Part shown: positions 10,793 to 22,328 of the stretch, one piece after another
How positions within the stretch are numbered: position 1 is the stretch's first letter
How the letters are laid out: every line of letters begins with the position of its first letter
Assembly: GCA_030490835.1 (NCBI GenBank)
Contig: CM059971.1
Location: 43,386,012-43,450,011, forward strand
Source: Annona cherimola
Taxonomy: Eukaryota > Streptophyta > Magnoliopsida > Magnoliales > Annonaceae
DNA length: 64,000 bases
Direction: 5' to 3'
Translations under genes and position numbers: made by a program
The notes under the pieces: generated by a model
Databases searched by the model: none
Told to the model about the DNA's origin: nothing
The model's input: only the letters and a program-made list of their open reading frames with translations

Positions 10793-11960
10793 TGTTCGCA
10801 ATCTCACCGCAAGTGCACGAATCGTAGATTGTAGTATATAAATTATCGATCCACAGGAAATTTGGGACTATAAATTTTGCTTTTAAACACTTTCGTGTCG
10901 GATATGGAGAAAATATAGCAAATAAAATAGAGAAAAGGGAAAGAAATATAGTAAATAGAAAGGAAAGGAAATAAACAAAATGGGAAGAGAAAATTGCAAA
11001 TTAAATTGAGTAGAGAAAACGAGAGTGAAAATATCTAGGGTGTAGGATTTCACATGCATCTTTTGCAACAGGTAGTGGTATAATTATTTAATTTGGATAT
11101 TGTTTGTTAAAGGAGAACAAACCCTAATTTATCATTGCACCTTCTCTCGAAACCTACAAGGTGTACCATAATTTTCTTAACCACCTATTCTCATGGGATT
11201 AAGTTAATTAGAATCCATTAAGTTCTGTGGTTTGTTCATGTAATTCCTCAAGGTTATCATGCCTATTCTCATGGTGTTAAATTTCCAAGTTTAATATCTT
11301 GATTATCGTATATTAGGCTTCCACCTCTCAGTTCCATCACCTAATATAAGGAATCATGCCAAAGTACGAGCCCATGTACATAACAAGCATAAAAATCACA
11401 AGATATTAAATTAACAACCACATCCATAATAAACGAATTAAAAATCCACACCACATTGCATTGTACGCATGTTACGTCCTAAACCCTAGATTTAAGGATT
11501 AGCCAAGCATGTTTAAGTTCAAAATAAAAATAAAATTACAATCCTTCTTAAACAAGATAATTAAAATTAGAAAGCGAAAAGATAGAAAAGCTTATTAGTT
11601 TGAAGCCCCGATGGTGTGTCGGCTGCTCCATGCAACTTGCCAGTCCGTCTTTTTCCCATGCTCTCCACCTTGCTTTCTCTCTCCAAATTATGCTCTTGAA
11701 TTTCTCTGCTTCGGAACGAACTTTGTGTTAATTTTCTATCGGCTCCCTTCTTAGAATATTTTCATGGAATTCTTTATTCTGTTGTGGTCAAAATTCTTTC
11801 TGTTAAAATCTCCTCCCGAACTCTGTGGCTGCCTCCTCTTATATAATCATTTATGTGGGGTCCACATGCAGTTGCTGGATTTATGGACGTGATCTTGCTG
11901 CTGGAAAATGAATGTTTGAATCACGTGAAATGCTATGCATGGATTTAATGGGTAACATGG

Positions 11961-14900
11961 TTTGAAACCCTAACCAGGTAGAACCCATATGTATGCATTA
12001 ATCAAGTATATGATATTATTTATGAATTATTGAACCATGAAGATATTATATGATTTTGCTAATTATTGTAATTAGGGTTATGGATTAGCAATAATTATGT
12101 GATTAAGCATTTTGAGCTAAAATGAGACAAGGGGATTAGCGCATATTGATGTTGATTTAAATATGCAAATATATCATGAAAAATCATTTTTCATTATTTA
12201 ATATGAATTATGGGAATTATTATGGTAATTGACAAGTTTAATGGAAAAACGTTGAAAAATTCATAACTCAACGCCTGTAAGGCGGATTCAAGTGAAATTT
12301 GAAATGAAAATTAATGATATTTGGCTTGGTATTATGGAATAAATGGGTTATGAAAATTCTTGATGAAATGAGAGTTATGATTTATTGATCATATTTCAAT
12401 TTCAATTGTTAACTTTAAACGGCTATAACGGGAGCTAGGAAATTCGGATTGAGATGAAATTTGAAACGATTGAATGAAATTATGAGATATTTATTTTAAA
12501 TGTCTTGGATTAAGTATGAAATATTGAGAAAATACCTGCATTGAAAAAGGTGAGCATGGTTGACTAATGCTCCACATGAGTACATTGCATTTAATGCTAG
12601 AGTACCAAGCATAAATGCATGATGTAAATGGAATTTGAGGTGGCAATTGCTGGAAATTTCTTGGGTATTTTGTGTAATTATTTGAAATGAAAAATTATGA
12701 GAATTATCCAGCCATTAAATGCAAATGATGATGGAGCTACAAAAGGCAAAACTTATGCATAGGTAATGTTGCACATGGGACGTCCAAGGGGCTGCTTTGC
12801 TGCATATTTTAGATTTTTTTAAATTTTTAAAAAATGCGTATATGCAGGTGAGATGCAAGTACATGAAATTTTCATGCAATTATGAAGATTTTTAGCATTA
12901 AAAAAATTGGATAAGGCAGATGCATGCAGCTGAAACATGGACAACATATGGGGGTGGAGAAGGTGATTTGAAATGTTAAGTTGCTGCAGTTTTTGTTAAA
13001 TTTATCTACACTAAATTAATATATAAATTAAGATTTAATTAAGTGTACAATTTACCCTTAAATTAGGAATTATTAAAAAATGAAAAAGTGGATGCAAAAA
13101 TGGGCAGCAATGGAAGTGCAAGGCTGGACAGCTTGGACAGCTAGAATTGATGCAGATTTTGTGATTTTTGAAAAATGGTAAAAACTCATTTTACTAGGCT
13201 GTAATTCAACCAGCACATAAGGTAGATAAGGGAGCATTTAAGTGTGTGGAAATGCACCAAGAAGTGGGGCCCACAGCTGAAAAAATTCCAACTCCTATAA
13301 ACCATGCACGTCCATAGTGAGAAAGGGTTGGAAATTGGCTAAGTGTGAAATTTTTCACCAAGCAACTAGCAGCAGCTCCCCACGTCCCTCTTTTCCCGCA
13401 AAAAGAGGAAGAAAATCAAGGGGAAAAGGTGGAGAAATTGAGGAGGAAACCAACTCAAAGGATTAGGGTTTGATTTAGCTCAAAACCAAGTAAGTATGTG
13501 TTTGGTTTTATGTTGTTTAATTTGAGTTTTAAACTCAAAAATTGAAAATGGAAGGGATGTTTAAAGGATCTGTAAAATGGTAGTTTAACATTCTTTTGAA
13601 TGAATATGGAATGGATATTAGGTTTTATGTATGAATTTGTAAGTTTAAGTTGATGGAAATGAGGTTTTGCATGTGTATTAAGTGGAAAATCCAAGTTGAT
13701 AAACCTTAAACCTCCAAGACAAGTTTCTGTTTTGGTTTGATGATGTGATTAAGTTATGAATCATGTATTCATGCAAAATATATGATGGTTTATGCTTAAA
13801 TGATGAATTTTTGAAGTTATGGAATGCAAAGTGATGATTTTGACCTAATTCCTATGTCTATATGTTAAATATGTTATGAAAATGGGTTTGCATGTTTTAT
13901 GCATGTTATGTAGGGTAAAATACCCTAGGTTTAATGTATTATGAATTCCCAAAAATATTTGGGAAAATAAGCCCTAAATTTGATTTTTATCGATTTTATG
14001 AAAGAGTGACAAACCGATGTGAAACGGGACTCAAAACGTGTATGCTACTTGCTGTTTTGAGAAATGATAATTCATGGATATTATATATGTCTTAAATCCC
14101 TAAATATGGATTAGTAAAAATGGATTTATTTTCTGAAATTTCGGAATTATATGACTGCATAGGGTTATGTGTCAAAAGACACATTAAACGGGTGAAAAAC
14201 GGGTTGCAAACTTGCTGTTTTGGAAACCTATGGTGAATAGATTTAAATCCCATGAAAATACCTTAAATGTAGTGGTAATTAAGGGTAATTAACCCACTGA
14301 AATATGGGTTAAATTTCTGAGTTATCTAATTTTATGAAATGCATTATGTATATGTGCTAAATGGGCTTATGTGAATGATACATGTAAATAGGTAATGAAT
14401 GACTTAAGAAAAATGATTTTGTGTAAAAATACAAGAAAATAAGATGAATTCCATGTTTATATATCTGTTGAAGATTTTATGTTTTAATTCCAAAATTTTG
14501 GACTTGATTTATGAAGCTAAGGCAATGATATGTACGTAGAAGAAATACCCATGCGTGAATTTTGGGAAAAAAATGGATAAATGGAAAAGTGAGTTTAATG
14601 AACTTATGTATGACGGTTATTGAATGAATTTTGTGTGATTGAAATGAATACCCTAATAGTGGGGTTACATATATACATTATGTTATGTGTTAGCCAACGA
14701 AATGTGCAAAATATGCACCTATATGCTAAATGTATGCATAGTGACTTGTGAAGTCAAATAAATGTTATATGTGAGTAGAATGGGTTGGAAAACTAAATGA
14801 AATATGAGAAAAGGAAATATATGAAAATTCATATTATTCTCATGTAGGCAAAGGCAAAGAAAAAGTTGTGACGGAAAGCTAAGAAATTCAGGTAAGCTAG

Positions 14901-15961
14901 CAAATTTTCTAAAGAATTTTTGCTTTTCTAAATTGTTTACATAAATGCAATTTTTGCTTGAACTTGTTTGATGAAACTATAAAAATTATTTCTAATATAT
15001 TTAAGGATGGCCATCCCTTAGCAAAATGGTGTTGAAATGATGTTTTACTTCAAATGCAATATTATGAAATTTTTCTTTGATAAATGCTATGGAAAAATGA
15101 TGTGATTCTATGTTTCTGATTGAAAAATCATGCTAGCATGTCAAAGATGGATTTATGCAAAAGTTCATGTGCACAGGATACTAGGTCCACTTGGAAGGGT
15201 ATAAGCAGACCGATTGTCCCCCCTTGGTGTGGCCAAGTCGCTTGAAACAGGTCTAAGGCCGACGGTGCCCTCTCTGAAATGAGAGTTAACGTGACGGATG
15301 GTCGCCTGGCTAGCTTCCATCCGAAGGGAGAAATGGTATATATGTTCATGTTTTCATATGGCATTATCCATATGGGACCCGTGATGGGTACATGATTTCA
15401 AGCTTTTAAGATATACCTTTAGACAAGGTATAAATTGCTTTCCAATATGCTTTTAAATACAAAATATTTCCTGAAATGATTTACCTGTAAAATGCAAATA
15501 GCTTGCTTATTGAGTTTCGACTCACGATTTTGTTTTCCAAACCCAAAGACAGGTGAAGGACAGGACATGGCAAAGGAGCAAGTGCCAGCTTAAGAAATTT
15601 ATGGAAAACTTAGAATTTTCATGTTATGGAACTTATGTGAAAAGGATGTAAACTAAAATTTTATGTTGTGTATGATGACTATGATGTATATATGCCGTGA
15701 CATCTGATTTAGGCACTTGTTGAAATGTCGCTCGAACAACATATTTGTATGTGATGAATGGATCGAAATGACTTAGATATGTCTGAGTTTGTAAATATGA
15801 GATCTTAAACTTTTATGTTGACTTCTATATGATCATAATTAATGGGATAAATATCCAATAAAACTCGCCATGTGACAGGGCAACAATCCTGATCACGTTT
15901 ACCAATCAATACGATCTCGAGGTAAGACTCAGGATGTGACGCTCGGGTTTGGGGTGCCACA
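11961..15961 (+). repeat. 5' LTR of gypsy B
   Basis: Starts tttgaaacccta (the 3' copy has tgtgaaaccc, so the first dinucleotide has mutated) and ends ggggtgccaca. A TATA box cctataaacc lies at 13294-13303. The block shared with other gypsy LTRs is at about 15175-15320, and gggcaacaatcctgatcac occurs near the end. It has no gene. Confidence 0.92.
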
Positions 15962-15966
15962 GAGTT

Positions 15967-15978
15967 TGGTATTAGAGC
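15967..15978 (+). promoter_or_regulatory. primer-binding site, initiator tRNA-Met (one mismatch)
   Basis: tggtattagagc, six bases after the LTR, matches the initiator tRNA-Met complement TGGTATCAGAGC with one C-to-T change. Confidence 0.8.
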
Positions 15979-16254
15979 ATGGATTGGTAAATAGGCGTGA
16001 GAAAATTTCTAAGTATAGGAAATTGATTGAATATGATGAGATATGCATGATTACACATGATTATACTTGATTATGTGATGAATTAGATGTGATTAAATGA
16101 TGCTCATGCATGATTATAACTTGGTGAAATACATGCTAGATGATGAAATAGACATGTTAATGTGATGATTAGGTATGCTTCTAACATGATGAAGTGCATG
16201 CCATATGATAATGAATTATTATTGCAATGCAATTTGATTTCTATGTCTACACAG

Positions 16255-17150
16255 ATGGCAGATAGAGGTAAGAGGGTGATGAGTGCAGAGGAGATATGAA
16301 AAGAAAAAGAGGAAGAGGAGAAGAGACAGCAAAGGGAAGAGAGTATACATAGGTGGTGGGAATCGCAGCACGACAATGCACCGTTACCATCAGTTCCCCC
16401 AGGATTTTCACCAATACGCACACATGATCACACTAAGGGAAGCTACCATGACTCCTCCAGTCAACATGCATAAGATCTAGGAAAGCCCTCCAGTTATAAA
16501 CCTAGGGCACGAGTGTTACCAGGCACTTACCTTGGCATTCCCCGGGATCCCCCTGTTCCAACCGACAGAGTAGATCCACAAGACCTACAGGACTTTTGGG
16601 ATAAGACTCAGGCACTTATAGCCCCCTATGCTGGTCCATGGTACAGATTTGTTGATGGATGTGTCCAGTTTCGTTACGGAGCATCTTGGGAGAGACTCCA
16701 TCAATGGGAAGTGGACATGGCCCTCTATCTAAAAGGGCGTCGTGCCGAGGGAGTTATCGAAGTACCTGCTACCCCTAAACCTGATGAGGTGATTCTCATA
16801 TAATGGAGAACACAGGGGAAATTGTTCGATTGGCCGAGGTCAATGATGAGGATGACCCGATGGAATTCCACGAACCTTTTAAGGAAGAATAGGAGGAGGA
16901 GGAAGAGGATGAAGTAGAGGAAGAAATAGTGGAGTTTATAGAGGATGATGAGGATAAGGATGATGATGATAGTGACGATGAGGTTCAGGCATGGTCCGAC
17001 ACTAGCACTATTACAGAGGCACCCTCACAAATTTCGCGTAGACGTAAACGTCGAGGGAGAGGTCCAGGAGGACGAAGAACTTACTTGTTTCACTTTTCTT
17101 TAAATAGTTGTGTATATATAAGTGTGGATGATGATGTGGTGTATGTATAA
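16255..17150 (+). pseudogene. extra ORF before gag in gypsy B, unknown function
   Basis: ATG at 16255, right after the leader, opens a frame (MADRGKRVMSAEE) with a TGA at about 16297 and further stops near 16480. It then runs openly to a TAA at 16801-16803 (includes GTYLGIPRDPPVPTDRVDP and WDKTQALIAPYAGPWYRFVDG). The next ATG overlaps that stop (TAATG) and begins a second segment (MENTGEIVRLAEVNDEDD). That segment is broken by one TAG near 16890 and carries a strongly acidic D/E run followed by a basic RRRKRRGRGPGGRR stretch. The segment resembles no gag, protease, RT or integrase motif. It could be one protein with a frameshift or two overlapping ones. Confidence 0.6.
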
Positions 17151-17540
17151 TTATGGTTGGATGACACTATGGCTTTTATGGTGAACCGACATGTATATAA
17201 GTGTGAAACGTGTATGCTATGCTGAATATGTACATAAGTATGACTCACTTTTGTATGTATTAACTATGAATGTGATGTTGTGAATATGTTGAAATACTAA
17301 ATTTTCGATGCCTTAGATATATATGAATGAATGATCATGAGCTGAATGATGTGGTATATTATGATTGAATGAATTGGTTGTGACTATGTGATGATGAGAT
17401 GCATATGCAATGATTTAATAGTGAATGAAATTGAAATGCGTGTAAAATGATTCTATGATGATTATTAATGAAATGTGTATATAATGATTTAATGCTAATT
17501 GAAAATGAAAAGTGTGCTGTTATATACTCAGATTAACACA
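17151..17540 (+). other. A/T-rich spacer before gypsy B gag
   Basis: About 390 bases rich in atgaatga and tatgtat words, without an ORF or a recognisable RNA gene. It separates the extra ORF from gag. Confidence 0.5.
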
Positions 17541-18935
17541 ATGGTGGAAATAAGAGCAGGATTAATGAAAAATAAAGGAAAAGAAGCAGAGACAGAGGTT
17601 CCAAGCCAACACGAAGTTGGCGAATCTAGCTGACCTAAAAGACGAAGGCCAGTGACACAAAACCAAAGGAACCAACAAAGGCAGAATGATGAAAGCCCTG
17701 AACGAAATGTAGAAGAGGAAACTGAGTCGAGGCAAAATAGACTCATGGAGGAAAGAGTGGCTGCAGCGGTGGAAAAAGCAATGCAGCAGGCCACTAGGGA
17801 TTGGGCTGCACAGACTACCGACATCATACAGGGATTATGGGAAATGACCCAATAAGCCCAGTTGGGAAATGCAGAAAGAGAAGGATCTGCTCCTATGGTG
17901 GACCCCGTTGCCATAATAGCACCGCTAAGGGATGAAAATCAGCTAATGGAATCTCATAGAAGAGCCATAAATGCCTTTCTAGCACAGCGATCTCCGAAAT
18001 TTTCTAGAGAACCCGAACCGGTCCAAGCAGAGCAGTGGTTGACGAAGATTAAGAAATTATTCAAGATATCACCGTGCAACGACTGGCAGAAAGTACTGTG
18101 TGCCACCCATTTATTAGCAAAGGACGCACATGAATGGTGGGAGACCATGTTAATCACAATGCCACGACCTGAAGAAGTGCCTTGGCAAACTTTTGTGGAA
18201 AATTTTCATAAAGAATACCTCCCGGTGGGATTGTAGAATCAAAAGGTGATAGAATTCGAAAAATTGTATCAAGGGAGGATGACGGTCACTGAGTATGCTA
18301 CAAGGTTTAATGCTCTGGTCATATATGTCTCTTGGATCGGTAACGTGCCACAAAATAAGGCACAGAGATTTCAACAAGGGTTGAGGCCATATCTGTGAGA
18401 GAGTTTGGCACCTCTGCTAATAAAGGATTACGCTTCAAGTCTTGAAAGAGCAAGGGCTTTAGAAATTGAGGCCTTGAGAACCCAAGAATTAAGATTGGGT
18501 TCGAGGGCGTTCAGTATGGGTCTTAAGGAATCGAAAACTAGAAAAAAGAAAGCTAGAAAAGGCAGTGTAAGAAAGGGAAAAGGAATTCAAAATAGGAAAA
18601 GCTCACCATTGTGTAAGAAATGTCAAAGGCGACATACAGACGAGTGTCTAAAGGGCTCTAATCGGTGTTACAAATGTGGACAGACGGGTCATATTGCCAA
18701 GGAGTGCAGGCCAGGAAAAGCAAAGGTGGTTAAGTGTTATATATGTGATCAAGTGGGCCACATAGCCCCGAACTGCCCAAATAAGGCGCAATCATCTCAA
18801 GGACGAGGAAGACCTGCTCAGCTTAGGATACCTAGAGCAACAAGTAAGCAGGGAACTTCTACGAACCCGGTGCATGTGCATGCCTTGACCCGTACAGAAT
18901 CTCAAGAACAAGAAGAAAAGGTGCTCACAGGTACA
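17541..18935 (+). pseudogene. gypsy B gag
   Basis: ATG at 17541 starts a frame that continues into pol. Stops are at 17631 (TGA), 17853 (TAA), 18234 (TAG) and 18396 (TGA), mostly readable as C-to-T changes of CGA, CAA or CAG. The capsid part has ISPCNDWQKVLCATHLLAKD, HEWWETM and FHKEYLPVGL. A lysine-rich linker is followed by two CCHC knuckles, [14 protein letters not shown] (about 18667-18708) and [14 protein letters not shown] (about 18736-18777). It is the clear homologue of gypsy A gag. Gag and pol lie in one frame without overlap, so a fused polyprotein is likely. Confidence 0.92.
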
Positions 18936-21900
18936 GTTTATATTCTAGGGAATATGGCAGTAGTTTTGTTTGATTCTGGTGTCACCCATTCATTCATAGC
19001 ATGCCAATACATGACCACCCATGCACTACCGGTAGAAGAGACCAATCAGGTTATACATGTAGAATCTCCAGTCTATAGGTTAGCAAGTACTAGCCAAGTA
19101 TGGAAAGCCTGCCCAATTAGGATAGGATCATTGATTCTAGAAGCTGATTTGATCATATTGCCTATGACTGAATTTGACGTGATATTGGGTATGGATTGGC
19201 TAAGCCAATGGGGAGCGACCCTAGACTGTAAGAATAAGAAAGTGCAATTTGAAGCAACTCTAGGAAGGGAGATTGCTATTGGAAAATTGAGGCAACCTGA
19301 CAGTTCAAGTATACTGATATCGTTTATTAAAGCTGTCAGAATGATTCGACAAAAGTGTCAAGCTTACTTAGTGTCTGTGAATGTAGATAAAGGCATGGAG
19401 GTAAAAATTAATCAAATACCTGTGGTTAGAGAATTTTCGGATGTATTTCCAAAGGAATTAACCATGTTGCCTCCACAAAGGGAAATGGATATGACAATTG
19501 ATATAATGTCGGGTACAACTCCGATTTCTAAAACTCCATATAGAATGGCGCCAGCTGAGATGAATGAACTAAGGGCGCAAATACAGGAGCTGTTAGACAA
19601 AGGTTTCATTAGACCAAGTGTGTCCCCATGGAGAGCTCCAGTACTATTTGTGAGGAAAAAGGACGGAAGCTTAAGGTTATGTATTGACTACCGAGAGCTG
19701 AATAAGGTCACAATAAAGAATAAATATCCATTGCCCAGGATGGATGAACTGTTTGATCAATTGCAAGGAGCCACGACTTTCTCCAAGATTGATTTACAGT
19801 TAGGGTACCATCAGTTAAGAATAAGTCCGGCTGATACTCATAAAACAGCATTCCGAACCAGGTATGGACATTATGAGTTTCTCGTAATGCCTTTCGGACT
19901 TACTAATGCCCCTGCTGTATTCATGGATATGATGAATAGGATTTTTCGGGACTATCTGGATCAATTTGTGGTTGTTTTTATCGATGATGTCCTGATCTAC
20001 TCTAAAACGGAGAAAGAACATGAAGACCATCTGCGAAGGGTCTTGGAAAGGTTGAGAAAAGAGAAATTGTATGCCAAACTCAAGAAATGTCAGTTTTGGC
20101 TGAAACAAATAAGATTTCTCGGGCATAGAATATCTGACAAGGGTATTCAAGTTGATCCTCAAAAGATTGAGGCAGTATTGAAATGGCCAAGGCCGATGAC
20201 TATTACGGAAATTCAAAGCTTCCTAGGGTTGGCCGGCTATTACAGAAGGTTTGTCGAAGGGTTTTTACAATTGTTAGCCCCATTAACCAAGTTGACTCAT
20301 AAGGGAGTCAGGTATGTATGATCTGAGGAATGCGAGCACAGTTTTTAGGAATTGAAACAATGGTTAGTGAAAGCACCCATCCTAATCCTACCCGAAGGAA
20401 ATGAAGGGTTCGTAGTTTATAGTGATGCGTCAAGAAAAGGATTGGGTTGTGTTTTGATGCAAAGGGGTAAGGTGATAGCTTATGCGTCACGACAACTAAA
20501 GCCCAATGAAGTAAGCTACCCCACGCATGATTTAGAGTTAGCAGCGGTGGTATTTGCCTTAAAAATATGGAGACATTACCTGTATGGTGCAAGATGTGAG
20601 ATTTATACTGATCACAAGAGCCTCAAATATATTTTCACTCAGAAGGAGTTAAACATGAAACAAAGGAGATGACTCGAGTTACTGAAGGATTATGATTTGG
20701 AAATTTTATACCATCCAGGTAAGGCAAATGTGGTAGCCGATGCGTTGAGCCGAAATGTCAGCTTAGCGCATCTTATCACTAAGGAGAAAGGACTGCTTAA
20801 GGAAATAGAGAAAATGGAATTGATTGTATGTCCACTAGGAGTCCAAGTCCGACTGTCACAATTACACATACAATCATCACTTTTTGAACAGATTAAGGTT
20901 GCACAACAAAAGGATACAGACCTACATACACATGTTGAGAAAATGAAGAAAAATGAGTTGACAGAATTTGCTATTGATGAACAAGGTGTGTACAGGTACA
21001 AGGGTCACCTTTGCATACCTAACATAACTGAAGTGAAGGAACAGATCCTTAAAGAGGCACATTTTTCGTCATTTTCTATTCACCCAGGGAGTACTAAGAT
21101 GTATCAGGATCTCAAGAAAACATATTGGTGGAATAATATGAAAAGGGAGATATGTGGCTAAATGTTTAACTTGCTAACAGGTGAAGGCGGATCATCAAAA
21201 AATACCTGGCAAGCTACATTTCTTAGAAATTCCCGAATGGAAGTGGGATGACATCACAATGGACTTTATTGAAGGATTACCTAGAACCCAAGCAGGAAAT
21301 GATTCCATATGGGTAATCGTGGATAGGTTATCAAAAGTCGCGCACTTTTTACCTATCAGAAGGACTTATACAGCGGAAAGGCTACCTAAGGTTTACTATA
21401 AAGAGGTTGTAAGACTCCATGGAGTGCCAAAGTCGATCATCTTAGATCGAGATGCGACGTTTACGTCAAGGTTTTGGAAAAGCTTGCACGAAACCTTAGG
21501 CACCCACTCAAGTTCAGTACAGCTTTTCATCCTCAAACCGATGGACAAACGGAGCAGGTGAACTAAGTGATTGAAGATATGCTCCGTATGTGTACCTTGG
21601 AGTTTGGAGAATCATGGGATGAGTATATCTCAATTGCGGAGTTCGCATATAACAATAGTTATCAAGCTAGCATCTAAATGGCTCCATTTGAGGCGTTGTA
21701 TGGTCGACGGTGTCGAACGCCGTTGAATTGAGATGAAGTTGGAGAGAAACGATTAGCCCCAGACTTATCTCAACAAATGGCAGACAAGGTGAAAACTATT
21801 TGCCAGTGTATAATCACTGCCTAAAGTCGGCAAAAGAGTTATACCGATTGCAAGAGAAGGGATTTAAACATCCAAGTTGGTGAACATGTGTTTATTAAGG

Positions 21901-22289
21901 TCACGCCATTTAAGGGAGTTACAAGGTTTGGGAAAAGAGGAAAACTGAATCCCAGGTATATTAGACCATTTGAAGTTTTGGAAAAGGTTGGGAAATTGGC
22001 ATATTGGGTAGCCTTACCCCCAGCGCTAGCCCTAGTTCACAATGTGTTCCATGTATCGATGCTTAGGAAATATGTTCCGGACCCAACACACATATTAATG
22101 ACTGAGAAATTGCCGATTCAAGATTATCTAAATTATGAAGAAAGACCGATGAGGATTTTGGATCACAAGCTTCGGAATCGGAAAATTGAGTACGTAAAGG
22201 TGCAATGGAACCAATATTCCGAAAATGAAGCCACTTGGGAGCTAAAGGAAGAAGTGGAACGGAAGTACCCCCATCTATTTAAAGAATAA
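18936..22289 (+). pseudogene. gypsy B pol: protease, RT, RNase H, integrase, chromodomain-like end
   Basis: The domains come in order. Protease has [13 protein letters not shown] near 18968 and DVILGMDWL near 19180. RT has [14 protein letters not shown] and the catalytic FIDDVLIYS, with FIDD at 19977-19988. RNase H has VVYSDAS and [10 protein letters not shown] (20352-20672). Integrase shows [32 protein letters not shown], and [12 protein letters not shown] (20697-21561). The C-terminus has KVTPFKGVTRFGK, then ATWELKEEVERKYPHLF, ending at 22289. Stops at 20319, 20670 and 21159 and frameshifts near 21165 and 21510 disable it. The frame from 18405 to 20321 is still open for 638 codons. Confidence 0.93.
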
Positions 22290-22314
22290 ACGGTTTCGGG
22301 ACAAAACCTATTAT

Positions 22315-22328
22315 AAGGGGGGAAGGAT
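22315..22328 (+). promoter_or_regulatory. polypurine tract of gypsy B
   Basis: aaggggggaaggat directly before the 3' LTR primes plus-strand synthesis. The same arrangement, preceded by gggacaaaacct, is found before the 3' LTRs of gypsy A and gypsy C. Confidence 0.85.
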
